Source: Kiloniellales bacterium
GTDB lineage: Bacteria > Pseudomonadota > Alphaproteobacteria > Kiloniellales > JAKSDN01
DNA length: 14,015 bases
Direction of reading: 5' to 3'
NCBI GenBank assembly: GCA_022360075.1
Contig: JAKSDN010001283.1
Span: 1 to 14,015 of the forward strand
Shown here: one piece after another, positions 6,256-13,434 of the stretch
Position numbering within the stretch: the stretch's first letter is position 1
Layout of the letters: each line of letters starts with the position of its first letter
The notes under the pieces: model-generated
The model's database searches: none
What the model saw: only the letters and a program-made list of their open reading frames with translations
Told to the model about the DNA's origin: nothing
Program-made: the position numbers and the translations under genes

Positions 6256-7044
6256 ATGCACTTGTCCGTTCGCCAATCGGAGATCCTCCGCCAGGTGCGT
6301 CAGCGCGGCTCCTGCACGATCGGCGACCTCGCGTCGCACCTCAAAGTCTCGGACGAGACCATTCGCCGGCACGTCAAGCCGCTGGTCACCGAAGGCCTGG
6401 TGCGCCGCGTGCACGGCGGCATCGTGCTGCCGGACCCCTACAACGAACCGCCCATCCAGCGCCGTTTGCTGGAGCAGCCGGAGGCCAAGGAGCGCATTGC
6501 CGCCGTCGTGGCAGCGTCGATCAAGGACGGCGACTCCCTGGTCATCGACACCGGCTCGACCACCACCTATGTGGCGCGGGCCCTGCTCGAGCACTCGAAC
6601 CTCGTCGTGGTCACCAACTCGGCGCAGATTGCCGGGCTGCTCGCCTGCCGCAACGGCAACCGGGTCTTCATGGCCGGCGGCGAGCTGCGGCCCCATGACG
6701 CGGCCGCCTTCGGGCCGGACACGACCGACTTCGTCAGGCGCTTCGAGGTCCAGCATGCCATCCTGTCGATGGGCGCGATCCATGCCGACAAGGGTTTCAT
6801 GGTCTATCACCTCTGCGAAGCGGAGTTCTCGCAGGCCGCGATCGGACAGGCCGAGCGGGTGATCGTCGCCGCCGACTCCACGAAGTTCGATCGCAGCAGC
6901 CTGGTGCGCGTCTGCGCGCCGGAGGCCATAGACCTGCTGGTCACCGAGCGGCGCCCGGCCGCGGAGTTGGCGAGACGCCTGGCCGAGGCCGAGGTGGAGG
7001 TGCGGGTCGCCTTCGAAGCGGACGACCGCAACGCTGCCGCGTGA
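6256..7044 (+). CDS. DeoR/GlpR-family transcriptional regulator
   Basis: This 262-residue repressor-type regulator has an N-terminal winged helix-turn-helix at about 1-58: RQSEILRQVRQRG, then SDETIRRHVKPLVTEGLVRR, and HGG at 53-55. The usual family text TIRRDL is changed to TIRRHV here. The C-terminal sensor domain (about 75-250) has the phosphate-binding signature VIDTGSTTTYVA at 96-107, VVTNS at 118-122, MAGGELR at 139-145 and VAADSTKF at 204-211. Known family members usually sense phosphorylated sugars or other phosphorylated metabolites. The gene is divergent from the transporter operon across a 250-bp spacer and is probably its regulator. A kinase in that operon could make the phosphorylated effector, which is inference. 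The ATG at 6256 is preferred over a TTG at 6247, since the family normally begins near the RQSEI helix. No strong ribosome site is visible for either. Confidence 0.92.
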   Translation: MHLSVRQSEILRQVRQRGSCTIGDLASHLKVSDETIRRHVKPLVTEGLVRRVHGGIVLPDPYNEPPIQRRLLEQPEAKERIAAVVAASIKDGDSLVIDTGSTTTYVARALLEHSNLVVVTNSAQIAGLLACRNGNRVFMAGGELRPHDAAAFGPDTTDFVRRFEVQHAILSMGAIHADKGFMVYHLCEAEFSQAAIGQAERVIVAADSTKFDRSSLVRVCAPEAIDLLVTERRPAAELARRLAEAEVEVRVAFEADDRNAAA

Positions 7045-7108
7045 GGTCCCGACAAATCACGTTAACCACGCCTGTTAACCATCTATTAATAAATGGCAAA
7101 TCGGGACC
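7045..7108. promoter_or_regulatory. CtrA-type box within an inverted-repeat-framed promoter region
   Basis: TTAA (7075-7078), a 7-bp spacer and TTAA (7086-7089) match the alphaproteobacterial CtrA pattern TTAA-N7-TTAA, lacking only the final C. A further TTAA at 7062-7065 makes GTTAACCA a direct repeat (7061-7068 and 7074-7081, 13 bp apart). The stretch is strikingly AT-rich for this DNA. It is framed by the perfect 8-bp inverted repeat GGTCCCGA (7045-7052) and TCGGGACC (7101-7108). It lies 59 bp upstream of the small secreted protein gene and directly after the regulator's stop codon. The most likely role is a cell-cycle or CtrA-linked promoter for the secreted protein. The framing repeat's role is unknown; its 48-nt loop is too long for a standard terminator. 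Confidence 0.5.
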
Positions 7109-7166
7109 CACCCTGTTAGCCTGAAAATGTCGCGCATTGGGAGCGCGGCGGGAAGGTTAGGGTGTC

Positions 7167-7532
7167 ATGAGAGTTCCGGCTGCCATCTTCGCGGCCCTCC
7201 TGGTCGGCGCCGTTTCGGGGCCTGATCCGGTGAAGGCCGAAGAGGTCGTCGTCCATCGCGGCTCGCAGGTCAGCGTCGAGGCGACGGGGATCGTCGAGGC
7301 CAAGGAGGCTGGCGGCGTCGTTGTACAGCGCGGCCGGGCGGAGGAGAAGATCGCGCCGGCCCCGTCGCGGGCTAAAGCCGCTCCGCGTCTCCAGTTCATA
7401 GGCGGCGAGGACGTCTGGCTGCTCGACCGCAAGCGCGGCCGTCTGATCGGCTGCGAGCTGCGCAAGACGTCGAGCGTCGGCAAGAACCGGGTGGCCTGCT
7501 CGGCACGCTCGATCAAGGCGGTCTTGCGCTAG
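7167..7532 (+). CDS. Small secreted protein of unknown function
   Basis: The 121 residues begin with a clear signal peptide (about 1-24, core AAIFAALLVGAV, cleavage near PVKA-EE), so the product is probably periplasmic. The mature part of about 97 residues starts with two similar segments, EEVVVHRGSQV (25-35) and GGVVVQRGRAE (49-59). A Pro/Ala/Lys linker follows, then a more structured end with DVWLLDRKRGRLIGCELR (82-99) and a second cysteine at 111. Cys96 and Cys111 could form a disulfide. I do not recognise the family. The start has AGGG 5 nt upstream and GGGAAGG further up, and the signal peptide fits this start. It follows a CtrA-type box and ends 18 bp before the end of the opposing cyclase gene. 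Secretion is fairly sure; function is unknown. Confidence 0.75.
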   Translation: MRVPAAIFAALLVGAVSGPDPVKAEEVVVHRGSQVSVEATGIVEAKEAGGVVVQRGRAEEKIAPAPSRAKAAPRLQFIGGEDVWLLDRKRGRLIGCELRKTSSVGKNRVACSARSIKAVLR

Positions 7533-7550
7533 GCGCCTGACGGCGACTGC

Positions 7551-9866
7551 CTACTTCGTCGTCGCGACGAAGACCCCGTCCCAGTCGGGGCCGGGTGGCT
7601 CGGCCTGGAACTGGGCGATGCGGGACTCGTGCAGCTCGTAAAGCGTGCCCAGCCGCTGGGTCGGGTCCAGCTCCCGGCAGTCCGCGGCGACGGTTCGCGC
7701 CTGGGGCCATTCCTGATTGCGGTAATCGTGCAGCAGGTCGCCGTTCTTGCGCGCGAAGACCGTGAAGGCCGGGTCCTGCGCCATCGCCTCGTCGCCGAGC
7801 AGCGCGAAGATCCGCTCGGGCTCCTTCTTGCCCTTGACGGCGATCAGATCGAGCTCGAGGACGGCCAGGTCGTCCCTGACGGCCGCGGCCGTGCGCGAGC
7901 CGAGCACGATCTCGACGCCGTAGTTCTTGGATTGCCCCTCGAGCCGCGAGGCGAGATTGACCGCGTCGCCCAGAACCGAATAGTCGAAGCGCTGCTCGGA
8001 GCCGACGTTGCCGACGGTGCAGTCCCCGCTGTTGATGCCGATTCCCACCTTGAGCGGGATGAAGTCCTCACCGGCCGCCTCGGCCTCGGCCTCCCGCTCC
8101 GCGTTCAGGGCCTCGACACGGCGCAGCATGACCAGGGCCGCCTGGCAGGCGTGGCTGGCATGGTCCGAGTCGTCCAGCGGGGCGTTCCAGAAGGCCATGA
8201 TGCAGTCGCCCATGTACTTGTCGATCGTGCCGCCGGTCTCGAGGATCGCATCGGTCAGAGGCGTCAGCAGTCGGTTGATCAGGGTCGTCAGGCCCTGCGG
8301 GTCGGCCTTGAACTGTTCGGAGATCGAGGTGAAGCCGCGCACGTCGCAGAACAGCACGGTCATCTCACGGGTCTCGCCGCCGAGCACCAGCCGGTCGGGG
8401 TTCTCGGCGAGCTGCTCCACCAGGGCGGGCGAGAGGTACTGGCTGAAGGCGCCGCGCACCTGGCGCCGCTGGCGCTCCTCGCGCAGATAGTTCTCGTAGA
8501 CCAGCAAGGCGTAGAGGAAGAGGCCGGCGACCATGGCGAAGGCGACGTCGACCAGCAGCCCTTCCTTGACGTAGAGATACCAGGAGCCGGCGGCGAGCGA
8601 CGCCGAGACCGCGCCGCCCAGGATCAGGGTCCAGAGCGCGCCGAGCAGCGGCACGAGCGTGATGATGATCAGGCCGACAAAGGCCGTGACGACCAGCTCG
8701 CCGGCAATCGCCAGGTGCGGGCGCGTGAGGAAGGACTGCGAGAGGATTCCCTCCAGAATCTCGGCATGCACCTCGACGCCCGGGATCGCCCGGTCCACCG
8801 GCGTCGACTTGATGTCCAGAAGGCCCACGGCCGATGTGCCGAACAGCACGAGCTTGCCGGCCAGCTTTTCCTTCGGCACGGCCCCGGACAGCACGTCCTT
8901 GGCGGAGACGTAGCGCTCGGGCCGGTGCCCGCTGTAGTGCACCCAGATCTGGCCGTGCTTGTCGGTCTGGATCAGCGCGTTGGCGATCACGACGCCGTCG
9001 ATCCCGCCCTCCTGGCGCTTGATGGCGTAGGTCTGCTGGCCGGTCGCGACCCGCAAGAGCTCCAGGCTCAGGGCCGGCGCGATCTGGTCCTTGACCATGA
9101 GCACGGCCGGCACGCGGCGCACGATGCCGTCGCGCTCGGGCACGACGCTGATCATGCCGATCCCGCTGGCCGCATTCTCCAGGACAGGGATGTTCTGGAC
9201 CGCGTTCTCGAACTTGGTCAGGAAGCGGCGCGGGTCGCCGCCGACCGTGGCGACGCTGACGTACTTGAGCCGCCGCTCCTCGTCCAACACCTCGCCGCCA
9301 TAGCCGGATTGGCCCAGCACGACGCGGGTCTGCTTCAACATGCGGGCGAGCCAGACATCGTTGCTCGGCAGGGCGCGCAGCTCCTCGCGCAGCGACTCGT
9401 CGACACCCCGTAGCGCCTCGGCGACCGACCCGGCCGAGGAGCGATCGGGCTCGGGGAAAACGACGTCGAAGGCCAGCGCCGCCGCGCCGGCCTCGAAGAC
9501 CTCGCGCACCAGATCGGCGACGATCGTGCGCGGCCAGGGCCACTGCCCGACCGTCGCGAGGCTCGGCTCGTCCAGATCGATGATGACCACCGGTTGCGGC
9601 GTGAAGTCCCGCGGCTTGGCGAGCTGATAGAGGTCGAAGATCTTCAGCCGCAGGATCTCCAGCGGGACCGGGTCCCACAGCCGCGCCGCCAGCAAGACGA
9701 CGAGCAGCGCGAAGGCCAGCACGCGCCCCAGCCCGAAACCGCCCAGCGCGCGCAGCAAGCGCCGCCGCCTGCGCCGCGGTGCCGGGCGATCGTTCTTCGC
9801 CTCCGGCGACGCGACGGGATCGGCGACTTCGTCATCGATGACTTGGCTGGAAGGGCCCTCGGGCAT
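7551..9866 (-). CDS. CHASE2-domain class III adenylate/guanylate cyclase
   Basis: This 771-residue membrane sensor makes a cyclic nucleotide. A basic stretch (RRRRRR at 31-36) and a first membrane helix (about 47-63) precede an extracytoplasmic CHASE2 sensor domain (about 70-380), marked by VVIIDLDEPSL (93-103), FDVVFPEPD (133-141) and LVLFGTSAVGLLDIKSTP (339-356). Three more helices follow (about 387-406, 408-429, 436-457). The cyclase domain runs from about 500 to 690. Metal-binding Asp508 is in FCDVRGFTSISE, Lys550 and Asp554 are in DKYMGD, and VLGDAVNLASRLEG follows at 631-644. The position that normally holds Asp or Thr for base recognition appears to be Ser630. The last 80 residues end in a WDGVF motif common in this subfamily. 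The start at 9866 has no strong ribosome site. The gene is alone on its strand here. Confidence 0.92.
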   Translation of the reverse strand: MPEGPSSQVIDDEVADPVASPEAKNDRPAPRRRRRRLLRALGGFGLGRVLAFALLVVLLAARLWDPVPLEILRLKIFDLYQLAKPRDFTPQPVVIIDLDEPSLATVGQWPWPRTIVADLVREVFEAGAAALAFDVVFPEPDRSSAGSVAEALRGVDESLREELRALPSNDVWLARMLKQTRVVLGQSGYGGEVLDEERRLKYVSVATVGGDPRRFLTKFENAVQNIPVLENAASGIGMISVVPERDGIVRRVPAVLMVKDQIAPALSLELLRVATGQQTYAIKRQEGGIDGVVIANALIQTDKHGQIWVHYSGHRPERYVSAKDVLSGAVPKEKLAGKLVLFGTSAVGLLDIKSTPVDRAIPGVEVHAEILEGILSQSFLTRPHLAIAGELVVTAFVGLIIITLVPLLGALWTLILGGAVSASLAAGSWYLYVKEGLLVDVAFAMVAGLFLYALLVYENYLREERQRRQVRGAFSQYLSPALVEQLAENPDRLVLGGETREMTVLFCDVRGFTSISEQFKADPQGLTTLINRLLTPLTDAILETGGTIDKYMGDCIMAFWNAPLDDSDHASHACQAALVMLRRVEALNAEREAEAEAAGEDFIPLKVGIGINSGDCTVGNVGSEQRFDYSVLGDAVNLASRLEGQSKNYGVEIVLGSRTAAAVRDDLAVLELDLIAVKGKKEPERIFALLGDEAMAQDPAFTVFARKNGDLLHDYRNQEWPQARTVAADCRELDPTQRLGTLYELHESRIAQFQAEPPGPDWDGVFVATTK

Positions 9867-10118
9867 CGCTCGCTTTTTGCTCTGGTCCCTTTTTTCGCGC
9901 TGCTTGTCACAGGCCTGGTGAAGTGTCGCACAGCGCCGAAAGCCTGAACAGCGGCATGACGTCGGCGCGTCCGCCTCGGCTCAAATCCGGGCCGCGACCG
10001 GCCCCCCTAGCGCCCGTCCGGGAATCGTGTAACCATCCGACGACGAATAACCAGGGTCAAAAGCAATGGCAGGGCGATTTGATGCTCAAGCCGGCCCGAA
10101 CGACGGAAAGGTGGGGCA
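9867..10118. other. Divergent intergenic region between the cyclase and UspA genes
   Basis: This 252-bp stretch separates two genes read outward, so it must hold promoters for both. I could not assign a convincing -35/-10 pair, operator or hairpin. The right-hand end (about 10025-10080) is somewhat less GC-rich, and an AGGTGG ribosome site lies just before the UspA start. A short plus-strand reading frame across it (9923-10153) has no ribosome site and looks like chance. Confidence 0.4.
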
Positions 10119-10553
10119 ATGTCCGACATTTTGCTGGTCGGTGTCGACGGTAGCGACACCGGAAAGCGTGCGGCCGATTTCGCGGCGGCACGGGCCAAGG
10201 ATAGCGGCGCGCAACTTGTCGTCGCTTACGTGATCGAGTGGTCACCCTACACGTTCAACACGCCTCAAGAGAACGAGGAACGCCACAAGCGGCGCGAAGA
10301 GGAGATCTCCCGGGCCGAGAGCCAAGTCATCGAGCCTCTCGTCAAGGCCCTGAGCGGTCAGGGCATTACGGCCAAGGGCGTGGTCCGTCACGGCCACGCG
10401 GCCGAAGTGCTGAGCCAGCTCGCGACCGAGGAGGGAGCCGGCCAGATCTTCATCGGCCGGCGCGGGCTCTCGAAGCTCCAATCCCTGCTGTTCGGCAGCG
10501 TCGCCGGCAGCCTGGTCCAGATTTCACCGGTCCCGGTGACCGTTATTCCCTGA
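10119..10553 (+). CDS. Universal stress protein, UspA family, ATP-binding type
   Basis: This 144-residue cytoplasmic protein has a single Usp domain. The N-terminus DILLVGVDGSDTGKRAADFA (3-22) holds the conserved Asp10 that contacts adenine. The C-terminal phosphate-binding motif G-2x-G-9x-G-S is complete: Gly113, Gly116, Gly126 and Ser127, followed by the usual VPVTVIP end. It therefore belongs to the ATP-binding branch of the family (MJ0577-type) rather than the non-binding UspA branch. The middle (about 50-66) is highly charged and helical. An AGGTGG ribosome site sits just upstream of the start. The AGCS symporter gene follows after 66 bp on the same strand, with no terminator seen between them. 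This Usp may adjust or accompany that transporter under stress, which is inferred from gene order only. Confidence 0.93.
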   Translation: MSDILLVGVDGSDTGKRAADFAAARAKDSGAQLVVAYVIEWSPYTFNTPQENEERHKRREEEISRAESQVIEPLVKALSGQGITAKGVVRHGHAAEVLSQLATEEGAGQIFIGRRGLSKLQSLLFGSVAGSLVQISPVPVTVIP

Positions 10554-10619
10554 GCAGCGTCGCGAGCAAGACCGCCAAGAGGCGGCCCGACGCTAGACGA
10601 GATACCAAGGGAGGCTTCC

Positions 10620-12152
10620 ATGAAGAAATTTCTGACCATCTGGATTACGACATTGCTCTGGGCATCGGCCGCCCAGGCCCAAGAGGCGGGCGGCATCGAC
10701 GAGGCGATCAACACGACGATCGCCCCGGTCTCCAACGCCATCGTCAGCGTGGTCTTCTATTCGGTCCCGGTCCTGGGCGCCGATCTGCCGCTCATCGTCG
10801 TCTGGCTTGTGGTCGCCGCGGCCTTCGCCACGGTCTACTTCAACTTCATCAGCTTCCGCGCCTTTGGCCACGCCATCGAGCTGATCAAGGGCGACTACTC
10901 GAACCCGAAGGACGCGGGCGAGGTCTCTCACTTCCAGGCCCTGGCGACGGCGCTCTCGGGCACGGTCGGCCTCGGCAACATCGCGGGCGTCGCGATCGCC
11001 GTGTCGATCGGCGGACCGGGCGCGACCTTCTGGATGATCCTCGCCGGACTCATGGGCATGTCGCTCAAGTTCGCCGAGTGCACCTTGGGCGTTAAGTACC
11101 GCAACGAGTACGCCGACGGCACGGTCTCGGGCGGTCCCATGTACTACCTGAGCAAGGGCCTGGCCGAGAAGAACATGGGCGGGCTCGGCCGCGTGCTGGC
11201 GGTCTTCTTCGCGATCTGCTGCATCGCCGGCGCGCTCGGCGGCGGCAACATGTTCCAGGCCAATCAGTCCTTCAAGCAGTTCGTCAACGTCACTGGCGGC
11301 GACGCGAGCTTCATGGCCGACAAGGGCTGGCTCTTCGGTCTGATCATCGCGATCATCGTGGGCGCCGTGATCATCGGCGGCATCAAGTCGATCGCCAAGG
11401 TGACCGAGAAGGTCGTGCCCTTCATGGCGATCGTCTACTGCACCGCCGCGCTCATCATCATCATTTTCAACATCGGCGCCGTGCCGGCGGCCTTCGGCGC
11501 GATCATCGGCGGCGCCTTCAGCGCGGAGGGCGTGGCCGGCGGCGCGATCGGCGCGCTGATCCAGGGCTTCAAGCGGGCCGCCTTCTCGAACGAGGCCGGC
11601 GTCGGATCGGCCTCGATCGCGCACTCTGCCGTGCGGACCAAGGAGCCGATCACCGAAGGCCTCGTCGCGCTGCACGAGCCCTTCATCGACACGGTGGTGA
11701 TCTGCACCATGACGGCCCTGGTGATCGTGATCACCGGAACCTACACGGCGGGCGGCGGCATGAGCGGCGTCGAGCTGACCTCGATGGCCTTCGAGAGCGC
11801 CTTCTCCTGGTTCCCCTACATCCTGGCGGTAGCGGTGATCCTCTTCGCCTTCTCGACCATGCTTTCCTGGTCCTACTACGGGGCGAAGTGCTGGACCTAT
11901 CTGTTCGGCGAAAACAAGACGATGGATCTGATCTTCAAGCTGATCTTCTGCATCTTCGTGGTGATCGGCGCGTCGATGAACCTCGGCCCCGTCGTCGACT
12001 TCTCCGACTCGGCGATCTTCGCCATGGCCGTGGCCAACATCATCGGCCTCTACCTGCTGTTCCCCGTGGTCAAGCGCGAGCTCGAGTCCTATTGGTCGCG
12101 CCTGAAGAGCGGCGAGATCCAGAAGTACTCGGTGGATCACGTCGGCACCTGA
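10620..12152 (+). CDS. Sodium:alanine/glycine symporter, AGCS family
   Basis: This 510-residue multi-pass inner-membrane carrier of the AGCS (AlsT/DagA) family imports alanine or glycine with sodium. The first 20 residues look like a cleavable signal peptide ([11 protein letters not shown]), common in alphaproteobacterial members. The family signature [20 protein letters not shown] is at 114-133. Other landmarks are GGPMYYL at 171-177, [19 protein letters not shown] at about 322-340 and [17 protein letters not shown] at about 353-369. A GGGAGG ribosome site lies 6 nt before the ATG. The gene follows uspA at 66 bp and ends before a strong terminator, so the two probably form one transcript. 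Glycine import would fit the nearby demethylation operon, whose end product would be glycine, but the two units are about 4.6 kb apart, so this link is speculative. Confidence 0.94.
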   Translation: MKKFLTIWITTLLWASAAQAQEAGGIDEAINTTIAPVSNAIVSVVFYSVPVLGADLPLIVVWLVVAAAFATVYFNFISFRAFGHAIELIKGDYSNPKDAGEVSHFQALATALSGTVGLGNIAGVAIAVSIGGPGATFWMILAGLMGMSLKFAECTLGVKYRNEYADGTVSGGPMYYLSKGLAEKNMGGLGRVLAVFFAICCIAGALGGGNMFQANQSFKQFVNVTGGDASFMADKGWLFGLIIAIIVGAVIIGGIKSIAKVTEKVVPFMAIVYCTAALIIIIFNIGAVPAAFGAIIGGAFSAEGVAGGAIGALIQGFKRAAFSNEAGVGSASIAHSAVRTKEPITEGLVALHEPFIDTVVICTMTALVIVITGTYTAGGGMSGVELTSMAFESAFSWFPYILAVAVILFAFSTMLSWSYYGAKCWTYLFGENKTMDLIFKLIFCIFVVIGASMNLGPVVDFSDSAIFAMAVANIIGLYLLFPVVKRELESYWSRLKSGEIQKYSVDHVGT

Positions 12153-12173
12153 GGCGGGAAAAAGACGGAAAGC

Positions 12174-12212
12174 CGGCGGCCTCCGAGTATCTCGGAGGCC
12201 GCCGATTTTCTT
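12174..12212 (+). terminator. Strong Rho-independent terminator after the AGCS gene
   Basis: A perfect 14-bp stem (12174-12187 CGGCGGCCTCCGAG, paired with 12191-12204) closes a 3-nt TAT loop and is followed by ATTTTCTT. It lies 21 bp after the symporter stop codon. This is the clearest terminator in the window and marks the end of the uspA-symporter unit. Confidence 0.93.
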
Positions 12213-12282
12213 ATGGCAAGTCGGTCGTGGTTTGCGCCAGCCGGAAAGATCGGTCTGCCTCGAGCGGGAACGATCCTCCGGC

Positions 12283-12384
12283 CGTCATTGCGAGCCGGCG
12301 CTAGCCGGCCCCTCGGACCACTGGGCAATCCAGAGCCGCCGCTCAGACGTCAGCATGGATTGCTTCGCTACGCTCGCAATGACG
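12283..12384. repeat. Dispersed palindromic repeat of the CGTCATTGCGAG type
   Basis: The outer arms CGTCATTGCGAG (12283-12294) and CTCGCAATGACG (12373-12384) are perfectly complementary over 12 bp. Inner arms GCAATCCA (12325-12332) and TGGATTGC (12356-12363) form a second 8-bp stem. Between them on the left lies GCCGGC-GCTA-GCCGGC, a small hairpin of its own, and the right side has GCTTCGCTACGCTCGC. This layout matches a widespread alphaproteobacterial intergenic repeat family. It lies between the AGCS terminator and the convergent end of the small membrane protein gene, where an insertion would do least harm. It is a third repeat type, different from the two in the transporter operon. Confidence 0.85.
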
Positions 12385-12422
12385 AAGCCGAATAGTGCGT
12401 GTCGTTTGCGGTTTGCGCCGCG

Positions 12423-12704
12423 TCAGTCCGCGTAGCCGCCCCACTTGCCGCGGCCGTCATAAACCTTGATCGCGCTCGTCGGCGTTTCGGTCTGTGCGGC
12501 GGTCTCACTGGACCGGGCATCGGCGTCGGCGGGGGCCTCGACCGGTCCGCGGGCGATGGCGAGCAGCGCGACCAGCGTCAGGATAGCCGCGGCCACGAGA
12601 ACGGTACGCAATGACTCGGACGCGTTGGGCTTCTCGGTTTCCCAGCGCAGGATCTCCGAGTCGGACGAGCGGAAACCCCTAGCCTTGTCTTGAGCATATG
12701 ACAT
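12423..12704 (-). CDS. Small single-pass membrane protein of unknown function
   Basis: The 93 residues comprise a hydrophilic N-terminal part (1-33, SYAQDKARGFRSSDSEILRW), one membrane helix (about 34-52, TVLVAAAILTLVALLAIA) and an acidic, Ala/Thr-rich tail ending KVYDGRGKWGGYAD. The start at 12704 is chosen for a good ribosome site, AAGGAGA, 6 nt upstream; an in-frame start at 12755 has no such site. I do not recognise the family. The charge pattern allows an N-in, C-out topology with the tail in the periplasm. It lies alone between a repeat and the DUF1203 gene, on the same strand as the latter. The reading frame is well supported; the function is unknown. Confidence 0.72.
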   Translation of the reverse strand: MSYAQDKARGFRSSDSEILRWETEKPNASESLRTVLVAAAILTLVALLAIARGPVEAPADADARSSETAAQTETPTSAIKVYDGRGKWGGYAD

Positions 12705-12825
12705 CAGAACTCTCCTTATCCGATACGAGTGCTCAGGGTCTCCCGGGAAGGCCACTGTCCTGAACGTATGAAGCCGATATGCTTCTTGTTGTCGGGCACG
12801 ACAAACGACAAGTTCTCACGGCATA

Positions 12826-12842
12826 GATTAGGAATTCTAATC
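12826..12842. promoter_or_regulatory. GATTAG-N5-CTAATC dyad upstream of the small membrane protein gene
   Basis: A perfect 6-bp inverted repeat with a 5-bp AT-rich spacer (GAATT) lies in the 173-bp gap between the DUF1203 stop and the small membrane protein gene, about 120 bp upstream of the latter. An AT-rich hyphenated dyad in this GC-rich DNA is a reasonable operator candidate. It loosely resembles TTAG/CTAA-type metal-regulator boxes of alphaproteobacteria, but the spacing does not let me name a regulator. Confidence 0.35.
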
Positions 12843-12877
12843 CGAAACACGGTCGCCGCGGGCTCGTGGCCCGAGGC

Positions 12878-13354
12878 TCAAGCGGGCTCTATGCGGCACT
12901 GGTAACAGTTGTTCGAGGCCGAGCGGACGTGCAGGTAACGCACGTCGGAGCGCGCCAGGATCTTCGCCGCCGCGTCCGCCAAAACGGCCGTCGGCACCAC
13001 GTCTCCGGTCCCGTACACGATCCGATCGTCGGCGCCGTAGCCTCGGATGAGCAGGCTTTCCCGTTCCAGGTACATCGCCGGCAGTTCGGCCGTGCGTTCG
13101 TAGCGCGCACAGGACTCGGCATGCAGGAAGATCGGTCCGACCTCGGCATAGGGTTGGCGTGCCGGGAACGGCCGGTAGCCCAGGATCAGATAGGGCTCGT
13201 CCGCGGCGACAGGTGCGAGGCAGTGGCGGCAGGGCACGCCTTTGCCGTCGGAGATATGCCGTTCCGGCGGCTGGCCGTTGGCGTCCGGTGCCCCGGCCTG
13301 GAAGGCGCGGGCGGTCTCGGTCGGCATGGCCTCGAAGTGCAGGCGGATGGTCAT
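12878..13354 (-). CDS. DUF1203 family protein
   Basis: This 158-residue soluble protein matches the DUF1203 pattern. It has a CRHCL motif (about 42-46), then YLILGYRPFPARQPYAEVGP (about 55-74) followed by IFLHAESCARY, and a C-terminal end with YLHVRSASNNCYQCRIEPA. The cysteine and histidine residues CxxC (about 42-45), HAESC and the C-terminal CYQC suggest possible metal binding, but no biochemical role is established for the family that I know of. The start at 13354 is chosen for AGGA 8 nt upstream; an ATG five codons earlier (13369) lacks a ribosome site. The PhzF-like gene lies 80 bp upstream on the same strand, so the two may be co-transcribed. Family assignment is good; function is unknown. 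Confidence 0.87.
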   Translation of the reverse strand: MTIRLHFEAMPTETARAFQAGAPDANGQPPERHISDGKGVPCRHCLAPVAADEPYLILGYRPFPARQPYAEVGPIFLHAESCARYERTAELPAMYLERESLLIRGYGADDRIVYGTGDVVPTAVLADAAAKILARSDVRYLHVRSASNNCYQCRIEPA

Positions 13355-13434
13355 GGGCTCAATCCTCATCGGCGGGCGTTCGTAGTGCCTAGATGAGGGT
13401 CAGCCCGCGTATCGTTCCATCCGCTTCTTGCGCT

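Noticed and set aside
7554..7572. CTTCGTCG-TCG-CGACGAAG dyad at the tail-to-tail junction, as a bidirectional terminator
   Set aside because: It lies inside the last codons of the cyclase and has no T-run on either side, so it may be a chance codon repeat.
7629..9413. Long plus-strand reading frame of 594 codons opposite the cyclase
   Set aside because: It has the same shadow composition, no ribosome site, and lies entirely within a gene with clear CHASE2 and cyclase motifs on the other strand.
9923..10153. Short plus-strand frame of 76 codons between the cyclase and uspA
   Set aside because: It has no ribosome site, overlaps the uspA start, and has arbitrary composition.
10593..12140. Minus-strand frame of 515 codons opposite the AGCS gene
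   Set aside because: It is a Asp/His/Arg/Gly-rich shadow. The plus strand carries full AGCS signatures.
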